A DNA stretch of 64,000 nt from Poronia punctata (taxonomy: Eukaryota > Ascomycota > Sordariomycetes > Xylariales > Xylariaceae): positions 310,001 to 374,000 of the forward strand of contig MU401463.1 of assembly GCA_022579005.1 (NCBI GenBank). Direction: 5' to 3'. Positions 33,497 to 48,363 of this stretch are shown piece by piece. The notes under the pieces are model-generated. The model saw only the letters and a program-made list of their open reading frames with translations. It searched no databases and was not told where the DNA came from. The first letter of the stretch is position 1; each line of letters starts with the position of its first letter. A program made the translations under genes and the position numbers.

Positions 33497-34777
33497 TCAG
33501 TCCCTGCTGTCTGCCTGAACCTTCTGCACCACCTCCTTGAGCCGGTTGTAGAGCGGGTGGTCAGGCTCGAGCTTGAACAGCTTAACCTCCGAGTTGGAGT
33601 CATTGGGGTCAACTCTCTTCTTAACCATGCAGACTTCCTCAATCACCTGATCGGGGTTCTTCTCAGCCATGATCTTGGCGAGCGTTTCGCTGGGCTCGTC
33701 TCCTTCGACATTCTGGAAGCGGAAAGCCATCTCGATGGCAGCCAGCAGGGACTTGATCTCCATACCCTCTTTGGCCAAGGCCGAAGCAGGTCCGATGAAG
33801 CGCTCTTCGAGGCCGAGCTTCCTCATGGGGTCACGGCCAACACGCAGAACGGAATCATTGAGGGCGGGGTTGCTGATTCGCTTGATGATCTCCTCCTTGT
33901 ATTTCCGCTGCTCCTCCTCGGAGATGGAAGTGTACTTCTTGACAATGTAGGCAGCAGTCTCAGTTACGGCAGCCTCGACCGCCTCCTTGATGCTAGGGTC
34001 GGCCATGGCATCGTGGACGTAGGGCTTGTTGCGGTTGTAGCCGAAGTAGGCGGCGGTGGCGTGGGCAGTGTTGACGGTGAACAGCTTACGCTCGATGTAG
34101 GGCTCAAGATCGTCGACCCACTTGACGCCAGGGATCTCGAGAGGAGCCCAATCGGCGGCCTTAATCTTGGGGTCGGCATTGAACGGGGCATAAGACTTGA
34201 AGGGGGTCCGATCGACCACCCACTCGGCATATTTCTCGACTTGAACGTCGGGGCTGATACCTGAGGGTTGGGCGGGGGCAATTCTGTCAACGGCACAGTT
34301 TGCGTAGACGGCTAGCTTCTTGGCTTTCTCGGCCGACTCTGAAGGGATGTGTTTCTTGATTTCATCCGCCAGGATATGTGTGTTTCCCTTGACGTTCTCG
34401 CAAGCGATGACAGTCAGGGGATCGAGGTCAGCGGAGCGCTTCAGGATGCCCTCGGCGATGGCAGGGGCGATGAACTTGAGGATGCCGGGGCCAACTGCAC
34501 AAGTGACGAGGTTGGCGGTAGAGATCTCCTCGACGAGCTTGTCCTTCTCGGCTACAGAGTTTACGGCAGTAAGGTTCTTGATCGTCTGGGGCTTGGTCTC
34601 CTCCGTGCCGAACTCGATAACATTGTATTGGCCCTTGGCGTTGAGCTGTTCAACAATAGGTGCATAAGTATCGGCAAAGACGATGCGGTACTTGTCCTTG
34701 AGGAAGCAGCCGACGAATCCACGGCCAATGTTGCCGGCACCGAATTGCACGGCCTTGAGGGTCGGAGCGTCAGCCAT
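33497..34777 (-). CDS. mpdA: Mannitol-1-phosphate 5-dehydrogenase
   Basis: One uninterrupted minus-strand exon of 426 residues. KAVQFGAGNIGRGFVG near the N-terminus is the Rossmann NAD-binding loop. CAVGPGILKFIAPAIAEG, IACENVKGNTHILAD, ERKLFTVNTAHATAAYFGY (with the catalytic Lys region) and ERFIGPASALAKEG match polyol-specific long-chain dehydrogenases of the mannitol-1-phosphate group. The enzyme interconverts fructose-6-phosphate and mannitol-1-phosphate with NADH, making mannitol for storage and stress. The protein is roughly 38 residues longer than typical fungal MpdA, with insertions before the catalytic region and near the C-terminus. Its substrate is the product of the PGI encoded 5.4 kb away. 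Confidence 0.93.
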   Translation of the reverse strand: MADAPTLKAVQFGAGNIGRGFVGCFLKDKYRIVFADTYAPIVEQLNAKGQYNVIEFGTEETKPQTIKNLTAVNSVAEKDKLVEEISTANLVTCAVGPGILKFIAPAIAEGILKRSADLDPLTVIACENVKGNTHILADEIKKHIPSESAEKAKKLAVYANCAVDRIAPAQPSGISPDVQVEKYAEWVVDRTPFKSYAPFNADPKIKAADWAPLEIPGVKWVDDLEPYIERKLFTVNTAHATAAYFGYNRNKPYVHDAMADPSIKEAVEAAVTETAAYIVKKYTSISEEEQRKYKEEIIKRISNPALNDSVLRVGRDPMRKLGLEERFIGPASALAKEGMEIKSLLAAIEMAFRFQNVEGDEPSETLAKIMAEKNPDQVIEEVCMVKKRVDPNDSNSEVKLFKLEPDHPLYNRLKEVVQKVQADSRD

Positions 34778-37700
34778 GATTAATAATAACGCGTGTGAAA
34801 GAGGTAGTTATGATATCGGTATGCAGAGACTGGGGTGGAAGAGATGGAGGATGCAATGCAATCCGATGTAACCCGGTCTGACTCTTTTGAATATTTAAAC
34901 CTCTGAAGGTGTAGGTGGTATGGTAGGAAGTAAGAAGGAAGAGAAAAAAATAATTGAGGCGGGGGGAGCAGTCCTTATAAGTAGCTGTAAGACAATAGTA
35001 AGTGTGGTATGTATCCCATTCACATCAGCATTCAACGGAGGCAGGTACGAAAACAAGCATCGTAGGTACTTGCACCTATCAAGTTTATCTAGCTGTAGTA
35101 ATGTCAATGGCTGGCAAGATTGCGGGTAGACCGTCCAAGGTGGGATTGGGTTAAGGGACACACGAAGACCCCATGTGTACCTTAAGGAGGGGTGCAAGTG
35201 GAGGGGAGGGGAGGAGGGGTTATTCATTTCATGTCACTTCCCGGCATCTGTAATTTACACTGTGCAACATCACTGAAGTACCTGGATTGGTTGAACCCGT
35301 ATGGCGTACCAATACCCCTTGGTCGGTAACCTCCCAGGCCTTTGGCCTGGTATCTTTACTTTCCGCATTTCGATTATTAAATAGCGCGTCGTCAGACAGG
35401 AATACTGGACTGACCCGGGTTTGGAAACCTCATATGCAGACTTCTACGCAGACTTGTATGTGTAGCACAAGCTTGGTAACCTGTCAGCAGGATGTATCGA
35501 TGCAGCAAATACCTTTCTTGATACCTCACTCCCTTACGTCAAACTTTAGACAAGTGCGCAATTTGAAAACTCACGACTATATATAAAGGCACTGTATGTG
35601 TGGGTTGTTTTGTTCGAGTGAGGCGTCATTTGATACCTGGACCCATGTGAATGCCTCAGGAACATGACACTCATGGTGTTTGAGGAGCGGTGGTAACACA
35701 GTCCCACGTCCCACGTCCCGCATGTATACCCCACGTCAACTACCGGCGACGACGTGGGCACAGCCTTGGATAGTAGCGGCCACTAACAAGAAGGATTATA
35801 CAACCTTTGAAGGATTGTGTAATCTAGTGCCAACAATGAGGACATATCTGATAGAGATAGTCTGCGATGGGGGTGGCCTTTTATTCCCAGCCTTCCCAAA
35901 ACATATTCTTGAGCCATTATTTCTTATCGGCTTATTCCCACTCGTGATCCTCCAATGCGAGGCAGGCATCGTAATAGCGAAAAACTGAACAAAGCCATGG
36001 GAGCTTGTTTAACTGGCCTCGGACAAGTTCAATGTATCTGTTATGTCATGTGAATTCTTCCACTTAATCACCTATCTAGGTTAATCAGCTCTTGGATTTT
36101 GCAACCAAATCCTTGAAGCACCACTGGCATCATCCTTCGACTCGTTACTTTTCTTACCCTCATCATGCTAACCTCATAAAAGTTAAGTTGGTATTGTTCT
36201 AGACTTGGATGCAGCGACGTGATACAATTCCCTCATGCAGATATCGTGCAGAAGCCCCCGTCGTAGGCCAAGCTACTGGAGCTGACAGATACTAGGACAA
36301 TTAGAGCTGATTATCTCTAATTCGGCACGCCAGGACCTGTCTACTCACAAGATCATGTCTCTTCAATTTCTATTACCATCCTCAAGTCCATGTTTGTACA
36401 TGTTATTACCTCTGTTTAATTAACCCACTTATGTAATCCAATGACACCTGATAAGTAGACCTTGTTATATGTGTAGAGCATTTGAGGGGCGACCTCAGTG
36501 ACGATGCCACTGGCATGCATGAATCCATAATGTGGGATGGCATTTTAATGTCAACTCCTGGTCAATTCGTTTCCTATGGCACCAAGAGCCATGTAACCAA
36601 AATTTTCTAGGTACCCAGTACGATACAGTGCCTACTTGCAATATGCATACAGAATTTGGTGCACGATATCCCTACGTGTAAAGTAGACCCCTCAGTAGAC
36701 GTCATAGCCTCATAGGCCGTCTCACGAAGACGGAAAGTGGTGTTTTTCTCTTGGTGGGGTATTTTCGATACTGTAGGGCAGGCGCTAACCAACTACGCGT
36801 ATTGTCTGGAGTCTGTAGGTGGAAGGTATGCTGCCAGATTTATGCCCAATAACCTGAGAACCACAAGAGAGTTCCATCTCGCTATTCCATTCTCGTGATA
36901 AGGCAGCCATCCATCTGCAACAAATTTTTCGGACATGTCCTGAAGTTTGTTGTTGTTCTTATTTTCAGACTCGGGACCAATCATTCGATGGGTTTTATGG
37001 CCCCTGTTTCCATGGCAGACCGCTACTGCTACAGTGCTACGCCTGCACGTACAAGCCACACGCTACCTAACATAGGTTCCTTTTTGGTCCTTGGCCACCA
37101 ACAGTCAAAACCATACTCGTACGTCTAGAAAGGATCGCTTACCACGGCGGTTATGAGTCGGGAGCGAGATATAAAATGACACCGACGGGTATTGAATTCG
37201 CGTCTTTAGCCATTATCTTTGATAGGCTCGAGACCCTTTAAAGTCCCAACCCAGGTAGTCTTTCTGCTAGTATAAGACGTCGGCCTGTCTAAGAACATCC
37301 TGCTAAACTAGTCCAACAACGCAGCATTTCTCCTGAACGGCCAGATTTATCTTGCAGTAGTGTAACCACGGTCTCAGTCCGTCGTACGGCAGTCTCCTTT
37401 CCAAGGCTTAGGCAACTTGAAATTATCTCTTATCTGGTTACTTACAGAATAAGAACAAGGAGATTCGCTGATGACGTTTGGTGCCGCTTTACAGACACAC
37501 ATGAACCCTTCTATGTCTATTGCCGGGAACATATTGTAGGGTGAGAGGAAACCAACAAGCAGTACACGAGTACTTCAGTGCCCAGGATCACCTTTGACCA
37601 GGAACGTCTCCATACCAGTCTATATCAGTACCATGTACGTGTACGTATTCCCCCCGCTCACACCTCATTTGCTTCACTTCTCAAACTTTCAACCCCGCCG

Positions 37701-40202
37701 TAGAACCCACGAGTCCACGACTATCTTGAAATATGTATGTCGTCTGCACTAACTCGATATGGGGATATGCTACACCGGAACCGTACATGATATATCCGGA
37801 CAACTTCTCCTTGATTATACCAAAGACTAGCTGGACATGGCTAGGTGGGTAACTATAACCTACCTAGTCAAGGTTATAACATCATAGCGGCTCACATAAC
37901 AGTTTACAAGTATAGGTGTATGCAAACCAAGATAGAAAACTGCTAATCTACCTAGTCCAGAGCGTCGAGTCGGGTTACAATTTCTCACATCTTGGCCTTG
38001 CTAGCTAACTTGTAGTGCAGGACCCCAGCCTCGATGACTCCACGGATCCAATGCTTTGTCATCGGCAGCCGGCATCGACGGGCCCTGGTGGGGCCGAATA
38101 CAATATCGTTGACACTTATATTACCTAGGTAGGTAAGTAGGTATTCAACATACTTACTTCAACTAAAGCTACCTCTACGCACACGGACTGCGGTGTAGTT
38201 CACGATTGCCGTATCGTCACGCGTGTAGTCGGCCAGGTAAGTAATATGTTGATAAAGGGCCGAAAAATGCTTTTCGTTTATTAATATGAGAAACTCCACA
38301 TGAATTTGGAGTAGGGCCTTTTTCTTCGGACCCTAGACTCCACACGATTCCACTCGATGCCTTCCACATGTCTGCCTATGCAGACTAGGTACGATAAGAC
38401 AAGAGATGTGCAATACATACAGATATCTTGGGTTGCCGTTCGAGTTCGGAATCTAACTACGTAAAGGTAGTGTGCGATTCTAATAATAAGTCACAACGCA
38501 GTGTATCTAGCCACAGATGCTCCAGGTTTTGACTCCTTGAGGCTTACCAAAGAACTAGGTACAGTTAATAGCTTCCGGTCGTGCCTATGGAAAGGAAGCT
38601 CGTTCACTAAAATAGTTCGGTGAACCCTGATCATCAATCTTATCACTTCATATTTGCCAAGTCTCAACTAACAAACTTGACTAGACGACCAACAAGGAGG
38701 CCTCCCCAGTCCTTTGCGGTTTTACTCATTAGAGCAGCGCCAGAGCGGCTCTCTTCATCCGGTGTAACTTATAGACCCTGCTGCCAACTTCAATAATAAA
38801 CATCGTACGATATATACCTCCGAATGGGGCCTCGTCTACCTCATCCGGTAACCTACAGGTTCGCTTCGAAAGAAACCGGACCCGATTCGTGCCTTGCCGG
38901 CCCGATTCAACGGCATCGACCGTATTTCATCCGGCACAGCCTTACGGGTTCGGTGTATCCTACACGGTTTGTGAATAGATATGTACTCGCCCACGTGCAA
39001 ACGTATGTGTTTGAACGCTTGTTTGTACGAGACCCTACTCATCCCTGAGTAAGGTAGGTACTCCAACATTCATTTAGTCCAAATTATATCCTCCCGCACC
39101 CCGATCCTTCTCCAATGAGACATGATTATCCAAGTGGGAGAAAGTGAAAAAGTGGGAGGACGATACTCGAATAAATCGAGCAGTCTGCATATACTAATGT
39201 CAAGTGACTGCGTAAATGCCCAAGGTACACATTTGAAAAAAAACATTCGGCATTCCACCTTCCGTCTCCCCGTCTCCGTCGGGTCGGTGAACTACCTAAG
39301 TACCTACCTAACAAATGGTGCCCGACCTGAACTGAACCTGACCCTGACCAAACCCAACTCAACATACCTAACCGAAAATCAAACTTTGTTCCTGACTAAC
39401 ACGGATTAGCGAGGTAACCGGTAACAGACAGGGAATACGTATCTAAATAATAAGAATGATATACTAGTCTCCATGTGCTGGAAGAAACTGAATTCAATCA
39501 ATGAACCACCGGCTTGGCTTCCGCTCCGAGCCGAGACTTGACCCGGCCTGACCCGATGTTCCCCTCATATCCATCATTGTGCGAATAAAAGGGTCGTCGC
39601 CTCGTCGGTACTCACACATAGAAAATGGCCATGTATCTTGACTCAATCTCCGGATACTTATTTTATTCCTCGGGATTTCTTTAATAAGCTGAGATTGACC
39701 TCTGATGATAAGCCACTTTCATCAGAGTCTGGGTTTCACTATACATAATCTTGTACCCGCCGTCATCACCGTCGTGAGACCTTATATATGCAGATCAGGG
39801 GTTGCTGGATGGCCCTACAATGTTTACGTACCTTGCCGTGAAAGTGCTAAGTTGTTTCTCGCCATGTTGTTGAACTTACTTTTGGATTATATTTACTCGC
39901 CTTACATAATCACAGATTAGAAAGAAAGAAAGCACACGTCATTTGCCACGAGAAAATAATCAGGGCTTTCATTACTATTCGTGAGACATATATCGTCGGC
40001 TACCTTAGTTACCATTGCATTCTTCTTTTTTCCCCTTTCCCTCTCCCTTAAATGAATGGAGAACTTCCGCTCCCAAACACGCTTGAAAAATTAAGTGGTG
40101 GACATTCCACATGAAGAGAGCAAAAGGGGTAACCCGTAAACAGAAAGGGGGTTAAGACTAAAGTCGTGACTTGTGATCCGTCCCGTCGACCCCTTCTGAC
40201 CT
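34778..40202. other. 5.4-kb gene-free interval between mpdA and PGI
   Basis: I find no gene here on either strand. Open frames are short and lack motifs. Visible structures are a perfect 7-bp inverted repeat with a 3-nt loop (35334-35350, CCAGGCC-TTT-GGCCTGG), a TACCTAGGTA palindrome at 38122-38131, and scattered GTAC motifs such as 37634-37645. The mpdA promoter and PGI 3' flank lie at the ends. An unannotated long noncoding RNA or fast-evolving small gene cannot be excluded. Confidence 0.5.
38122..38131. repeat. TACCTAGGTA palindrome
   Basis: Perfect 10-bp palindrome within a run of TAGGTAGGTAAGTAGG. Identical copies lie at 47647-47656, 51189-51198 and 60640-60649. Confidence 0.8.
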
Positions 40203-42010
<1,808 letters not shown>

Positions 42011-43921
42011 ATTGACCTGTCTGTGAAAAAGTTGTGTAATCAGCAGGCTGTGTCAAGTGGGATGAGCTTGGGTCAAAGACGATTCGAAGGACAGGCCGGG
42101 AGACGAGAGACCTATTAGTAGGTTTGGGATAGCCCCCTAGAGTAACAATGAAACCAGTGACGGACTGTTAAATATGATAGGGATGTGTAAGGCTTTCTGT
42201 GAAGGAGGAAAGAAACAATAGGAGAAACCGCCCGGGCCACGATCGGTTGAACCGGGGTAAGGTTTTAGAACAGTAAACAAATTGACCACGGGAGCAAAAC
42301 GAGCTGGGAATGACGGTTTGAGGGTTTGATTAGAAGCCGGGAAAAAATGATCCCGCCCAGATGATCGCAGATGATAAACCGCGCAAAAAAAGAATCAGAT
42401 GGAAATTGGAAACGTCGAGAGCTATTACCTTTTTTGTATTATTGAAACAGTGGGCGTCACTAAGTATCCCAGCAGTAGCGAGATTCACGAGAACGGGGAG
42501 AGGTGTCACTGGTTCAACAGGAAGGGGAAGGACGATGTCAAATAGAAAAAGCTACGCAGTATGGTTTCAAAAGACACTAAGAATAGTAGGGTAGGGTGTG
42601 AAGCGGTAATAAAATATCTTAAGCCTAGATAAGTCCGTGGTGGTGAGGTATGATGGATGAGTGGAGGGGTTAGATGGTTATGTAATGGTGTATTGCTCCT
42701 ACCAACTTCCATGCAACTACTTACTTTCTTTACCTACCCCGCGCTATGCTACCAGATGCTTCCTCGAAGCTTTCCCAGTGACGTTATTAGGTAGTAGTAC
42801 GTAGTACACGTAGAAGACCCAAAAATCGAACCACATTAACCTTTGCCCCTCTTATCAAACGTCCATACTAATCGCACAGCAAAAACTGCCTTTAAGCACT
42901 ACGTACTTCCCCTTACAATGAGCGCCTTACTTCCCAGAATGATTTTGCGCGGTATAATAGGCATCTTGTACAAGCAGAAGGACAATGGGTCTTGCCTATT
43001 CCCCGGGGGGGACCAAGTTAGCCAACCCGGCGTGCCCGGTAAACGGAGATGAGCTGACAGTTCTACGTGGGGGGACTACGATGGTATACCCCACTTCGCG
43101 TTCGTGTATCACGTAATATCTTTTGGGAGGTGGGTTGCGTATACCTAGTAGACTAAGGTAGGTAGTACACGATCGGAATTTTATCAACCAATCTACCATA
43201 TGCATGTCTCGTATCTTTACGTGTAGAACCTAGTATACGATGGATACATCTGAGTTGTGTACAATTTTTTAACCTAGGTAGGCTTTGACATCAATTTGTC
43301 AGCCTTGTTTGTCATAGTAAAGGTGATAATCATCTACTCTTCACTTGGGTTATTGTACATATATCCCTGGCAGCCTGGCCGGGGAACCACCATAGCGGTT
43401 CCGAGTATATGGATCATCAATGTTGAACAGGGGCTCTTCCATGTAATGGTATGGGTTACTACTTAAATCTACACCACCTGTATCAACCAAACCTTAGGTC
43501 AGTGACCGTCGCCAGTTAACCACCACGGGACAACGAGACCAAGATGACTTGTCTCCTTTATGTAGGGCATCCCGAGAGGTCGGGCTATATCGGCAGAAAA
43601 TCATGCGATACGAGTCCGTCTGGCTCAAAAGTCCCGCTTTCTTTTGTACGTATCTTCGTTAACGCTCAATGCTATGTCCTACAAAACCACCAAGTCAAGC
43701 GACGGCTTTGGCCTGTCTGGCTCACCCGCCTTATAGCCTGGTTTGCCTTTTGCCCATGCTGTGGACTTCCTCTGGCCAAGGCTAGATATAGCCTCTAGGT
43801 CCCCTCGGCGACCCCCATCTTTTGTGCCGGTGGGCGTAGCTTTCCAAACCGCCGAAGCCCAAAGCTTCGCGATCGACTGTGGCTTGCTTGCTATTCGCCA
43901 ATCATCAAGACGGGGAGTTGC
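42011..43921. other. Intergenic region between PGI and SCH9
   Basis: 1.9 kb holding the PGI promoter and the SCH9 3' flank. No gene recognised. An AACCTAGGTA near-palindrome lies at 43271-43280. Confidence 0.5.
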
Positions 43922-46180
43922 TTATCTATATCTATCCTGAACACTGCCTATGACTGATGGATCCCTGATACTGCCGCCGGCGTCCCCTAATCCTGCGATG
44001 GGCCGGTTGTAACTGAAGCCCTGAAATTGATCCTGCATGGTCTGCGATAGGGCTGGGCCGTCCACGTATGAATCCTTGGGTACCTCGCTTGTAAAGTCGG
44101 CGTCAAAGTTGCCAACATCGGTCGCATCGGCCTGTCCACGTTTATGTCAGTGTCCACAAAAGATACCATGGTACAGCACGAAAGAGGTCTTACCACTCTG
44201 GGTTTAAACGTCGGCTCATATTTGCGCTGCAAAAGCTTCCGCCAATCAATGGCATGGAAGAAGGGGTGGGCTTTGATTTCGGCGCTGCCTCCAGCACCTA
44301 GCCGCTCATCCGGCTTGCGGTTCAGGAGCTTTGTGAGCAGATCCTTGGCCGCAGGTGGCACCACCTCTGGACCGGGGAAGTGCAGAGGCTCTCCAAGAAT
44401 CTTGCGGTACATCTCATTTGTGTTTTCGTCGTAAAAGGGCGGCAAGCCTGTCAGCATCTCGTAAAGAAGGACACCGAGCGTCCACCAGTCGACCGTCTTG
44501 TTGTATCCCTGTCCCATCAGCAGTTCTGGAGCGAGGTATTCGGGCGTGCCACAGAATGTGTTGGTCCGATCCTCGTCCTTCATATTTAGCTTGCAAAGGC
44601 CGAAATCGCACAGGGCGATATGGCCTTGGTAGTCGAGCAATATGTTCTCCGGCTTGAGATCACGGTAGATGACATTGAAACCATGAAGGCATTCGAGTGC
44701 ACAAAGCAGCTCGGCCGTATAGAAGCGTGCTCGGTTGACATCGAACCGGGTCTCTTTCTGGAGGTGGTAAAATAACTCGCCGCCGTTCACAAAAGCTAAA
44801 ACGAAGTACAGCTTTTCTTCCGACTGGAACGTGAACTTGAGGGGCACAATAAACGGGTTGTTAATCTGGGCAAGAACCGATCTCTCGGCAAGTGTATGGG
44901 CCACCTCGGATCGCGAGATAATGTGTGCCTTTCGAATCGTCTTCAGAGCGTAGATCCGGTTGGTATCCTTCTTGCGGACTTGCATGACCTTGCCGAAACT
45001 GCCTTTGCCGACCACCTTGAGTAGTTCAAAGTCGTCGATGGTGAGACTCCCCTGACGGTTCTCGACATACTGGACGCCAATTTTCAGCTTACCACATCCG
45101 TATTGCACATCTAACCATTCGGTGCCGCTCTGCCCCAGTTCTTTTTCTCGGGCGGCAAATTCCGCAGCCGCCTTCTCTCGGTCCTTTTTGCTAGCTTTGG
45201 GGTTTTGGACAAGCTCGTGCTTCTCTTCAAACCGGGGGCTGATGCGTACAACGCCCATGAAGATGTCCTGACTTCGACCCGTACCCGGTGTCGGGTTCGG
45301 GTTGGGCATGTATAGATGTACATTCAGTTCTGTCACACGGGATACGTCGAACTTGTACTGGGTGTTGTCGCCGGCCCATAGAGGGTTCTCAGGGGTGCCC
45401 GATACCGCATTGACGAATACTTGAAGTTTATCGAAGTCGATAAGGGCGTAAGGCAAGTATTTGCTCAGAATTCGGCCGTGGTTAGACGGAATGCCGGAGA
45501 AGCCACCGGCTGACGTTTGCGGACGCCCGGAACCGCTGATCAAGGAGCCGGCAGCCCGCTGGGATGATCCAGGTCGAACGGAGCCAGCATTGAGAGCGTT
45601 TCCAGTTGACATGGAACCCTGGCCATGCTGTGAGGAGAAGGCATTCCGGTGCTGGTCGGGGAGAGCGAAGCCTGTGCCCTCGTGAAGAGTGATGACAAGG
45701 ATGCCAGGGTTGGGGGGCTTAACGACGGGCTCCTGCACCAAATGTTCTGAAGCGGCTGCAAGGGTGTGATGAGTACGGGCTCCCGAGTTGACGGCCGACG
45801 GAGATGGACTACATACCGATGGCATTATCGTTGGGGGTCGGTGTGGAGGATGTCGGGATAGCGCCCTTCTCGCTCTTCTCAGTTATAGTCGAGGTCGAGG
45901 CATTACGAGAGAATGTGCTGGCTAGGGGGCCCAGATGGGTCTCTTTCAGTTCTGTGGCGAGAAACACGGTATGTCAGTCAAGCGATCAGTAGCCCAGGTA
46001 GTTAATTGGCAAATGAAAGTTTCAAGGTTTGTAAATAGAGGAGCGTCCATGCAGGTTGGACGATAACTGTACACGCAACATGTCGCTGGAGCTGACAATG
46101 CGGGTATACAGGTCAGAGTTACCAAACTGTAGCCGCAAATGAGCGAGCAAGTACGTACTCTTAGTGATGTTCCACGACAT
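43922..46180 (-). CDS. SCH9: AGC-family protein kinase Sch9 (SchA), C2 plus kinase domains
   Basis: Four minus-strand exons (46180-46159, 45951-45817, 45755-44194, 44131-43922) give 642 residues. The N-terminus is MSWNITKKLKETHLGPLAST. The C2 domain starts at ILVITLHEGTGF. The kinase domain begins at FELLKVVGKGSFGKVMQV, with VIYRDLKPENILLD, DFGLCKLN and the activation loop TFCGTPEYLAPE. The last exon supplies the AGC tail: turn-motif region and hydrophobic motif FQGFSYNRP, target of TORC1 in yeast. A C2 domain before an AGC kinase domain is the hallmark of Sch9. It signals nutrient status to ribosome biogenesis, stress responses and lifespan. Without the last exon the reading frame would run past 44193 into intron sequence and lose the hydrophobic motif, so the splice matters. 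Confidence 0.95.
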
Positions 46181-47710
46181 AGTTGTTATAACTGATGCCT
46201 ACTTTATATGGCCTGCCAAACAAGTAGGGACGAAAGGGAATAAAGGGCAAGAGGTCAGTTTTGCGCGAGAGGACGTAGTTGCCACAAAGCAAAGAGTTGG
46301 TCCCAGAAGGTCTGGAGATCCAGAGTGAGTATCCAGGTGGGATAGTGCTTGGTGGTGGTGCTGGTGCGGCGTAAGGCTTTAGTGGTACAGCCTGCAGGGA
46401 TGCGGGAGCACGGCAATCTGCGCAGACCAGGCCAGATGGTGGCTTAGATAACTGCTGGTTCTTGGATACGTCGGGGAAATTGTATCAGCTTATTTTAGGT
46501 TGTTTGTCGATAGACGGCGTCGGGTGAGGGTGAGGGGTAACGGCGGGATAGGTAATGTAGGTAATGTAGGTTTGTAGATAAAGTACCACTACTACGTTGG
46601 CTCCTCAAGTTCAAATCCTAGTCTGAAAAAGGTACATAATCAGGCTTGATAGGTGGCGTCTGCGTCAGGTACCGACTTATTGATGTGGAAAGATGAAATC
46701 GTATGCTGTTACGCCTCACCCGGGGATTAGGTTTCCATGCAAGAGATGTGACAAACCAAAGAAAGAGAGCAGACCGGAGGGTTGGTAGGTAACGATATTC
46801 GCAGGGAGACTAGAGAATCGATTTTAATCCCCGGAATGCAACACCAACAGAGTTGTTCTAGAATTTTAGGTTTAGGGGTGTATTGAAAGGACAGTAGGTA
46901 CAGAAATGAGGATGTGAGATCGATTAGGTACCTATCTTTATGAACAAGGAGGGAGACCCTGTTTGAAAAGTGGCTGTGGCTGATGGATCAAAGGAATAGG
47001 AGACGGGGAGAAGATGGGGTCCCTTGCTCTGTACTTGTACAAGTACAAGCAAACAGTTAATAAGTGTCCTCAGGAGTACATGTACGTAAGAGGTACCTTA
47101 GGTACTCTATCCTTAGTGGAGTAGCGGAGTTGTGGGGTGAAGAGTGCGTGGAAAGTTGGAAACAAGGCGGGCAGTATCAGCCACTTGAAAGGAGGTGGGT
47201 ACATGAGGTACATCTGGAGGGTTCTTGGTACCTACTTGTACTTGCATGTAGGTACAATCTACCATAAGGTATACTCCACACAGGTTCAAACGAATAGGAC
47301 AATGAAAGACGCACAAACCTTCTAAGGGCTTGAGACCGGCTGCTACATACAAGCATACCTTAACTGTGCTGACTGATAATGGTCACCAGCAGTATTTATT
47401 ACATGCTGTATGAAGCATCAGATGCACATTTATTCTAGGCGTTTGCCATGTAGTGAATAGTGAACCGTGGAGGCCGGTAGACCGTGAACGTTCTGATTTA
47501 ATAAGAGACACTATTTTTACTTGCCAATGTTGCTCTTGTTTTACGCCCATTCCTTTATGATTTGATTTGAATTATATGCCTACTCTACAAGTAGAAGCCG
47601 AAGGCATGCCTTGTGTGAAATGACCCCTTTGTGAACATCTAAAACCTACCTAGGTAGCTGACTGCTTATCTACCTCAGTATATACCTTTATAACAGTTTA
47701 CCCTCGTACA
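46181..47710. other. SCH9 upstream region with GTAC palindromes
   Basis: 1.5 kb. No gene. It includes an 18-bp perfect palindrome at 47030-47047, a 10-bp one at 47076-47085 and TACCTAGGTA at 47647-47656. A long SCH9 5' leader is likely. Confidence 0.5.
47030..47047. repeat. Perfect 18-bp GTAC-core palindrome
   Basis: TGTACTTGTACAAGTACA is identical to its reverse complement. GTACATGTAC follows at 47076-47085. Both are roughly 850-900 bp upstream of the SCH9 start. Confidence 0.9.
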
Positions 47711-48363
47711 CTATATATGTGGCATACTTCTCTGCTCCTTGTAGTCATCAATAATGCGCGATGCTGATAGCCAGTAATAGCCTATGAGGATTGGGAACAG
47801 GGAGAACAGGAGAATACCCCAGAATTCCAACGCCTGATGATGCCAGAGAACCCAACGTTTGCACCGCTTTCTCAAGCCCCGGTAATAGCCACAAGCAGTA
47901 GTCCCCAGAACAAGACAGCCCAGGCCAGGCCGCGACTCGCACTCCAGATGTGCTCGACGCCGGCGCATTAGGAGTCTACATCGTGTCAGCAACCGACGCA
48001 CTCGTGAAAGACTGTCCTAATAGAAGCAACCTACTTTACAGTTCCCCGGCAAAATTTGTCATCACTCCTGAGGTCGCATTGCCGGTCGTTTGGCAATTGT
48101 AAGCTTAGACGGTGGCGCTCATCCAGCCAAGCAACCTTTAGTTCGACGCCCGTGTCAACGAGGTAGAAGAGGTGCCTCGAGGTATGCTTGAGAGAGAGGG
48201 CATCGGGGTAGGTAAGCTGTCGTGATATGAGCAGGTGGAGCTCGTCCGGTAGTCCAAGCAACGATGCCTTTGGAACTACGTGTGACTTTGGCGGGGAAAG
48301 TGTCTTCGGGGCACAATCCACAATGGGAGATGCGGTTGCGTCAACAGGAAGAAAACGCTCCAT
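47711..48363 (-). CDS. Small F-box protein with a C-terminal membrane segment
   Basis: Two minus-strand exons (48363-48035 and 47975-47711) joined by a 59-bp intron, 197 residues. The F-box is seen as LLGLPDELHLLISRQLTYPDALSLKHTSR (split here: LLGLPDELHLLISRQL, then TYPDALSLKHTSR), followed by a Cys-containing region (RQCDLRSDDKFCRG, LECESRPGLGC) typical of a group of small fungal F-box proteins. Unusually, a hydrophobic stretch FWGILLFSLFPILIGYYWL lies near the C-terminus and should span a membrane. The ATG at 48363 is the first in frame. F-box proteins recruit substrates to SCF ligases; the substrate is unknown. Confidence 0.7.

Noticed and set aside
33557..34264. 235-codon antisense frame opposite mannitol-1-phosphate dehydrogenase
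   Set aside because: Antisense frames stay open by chance where codon third positions are mostly G or C. No motif and no separate splice or promoter signals.
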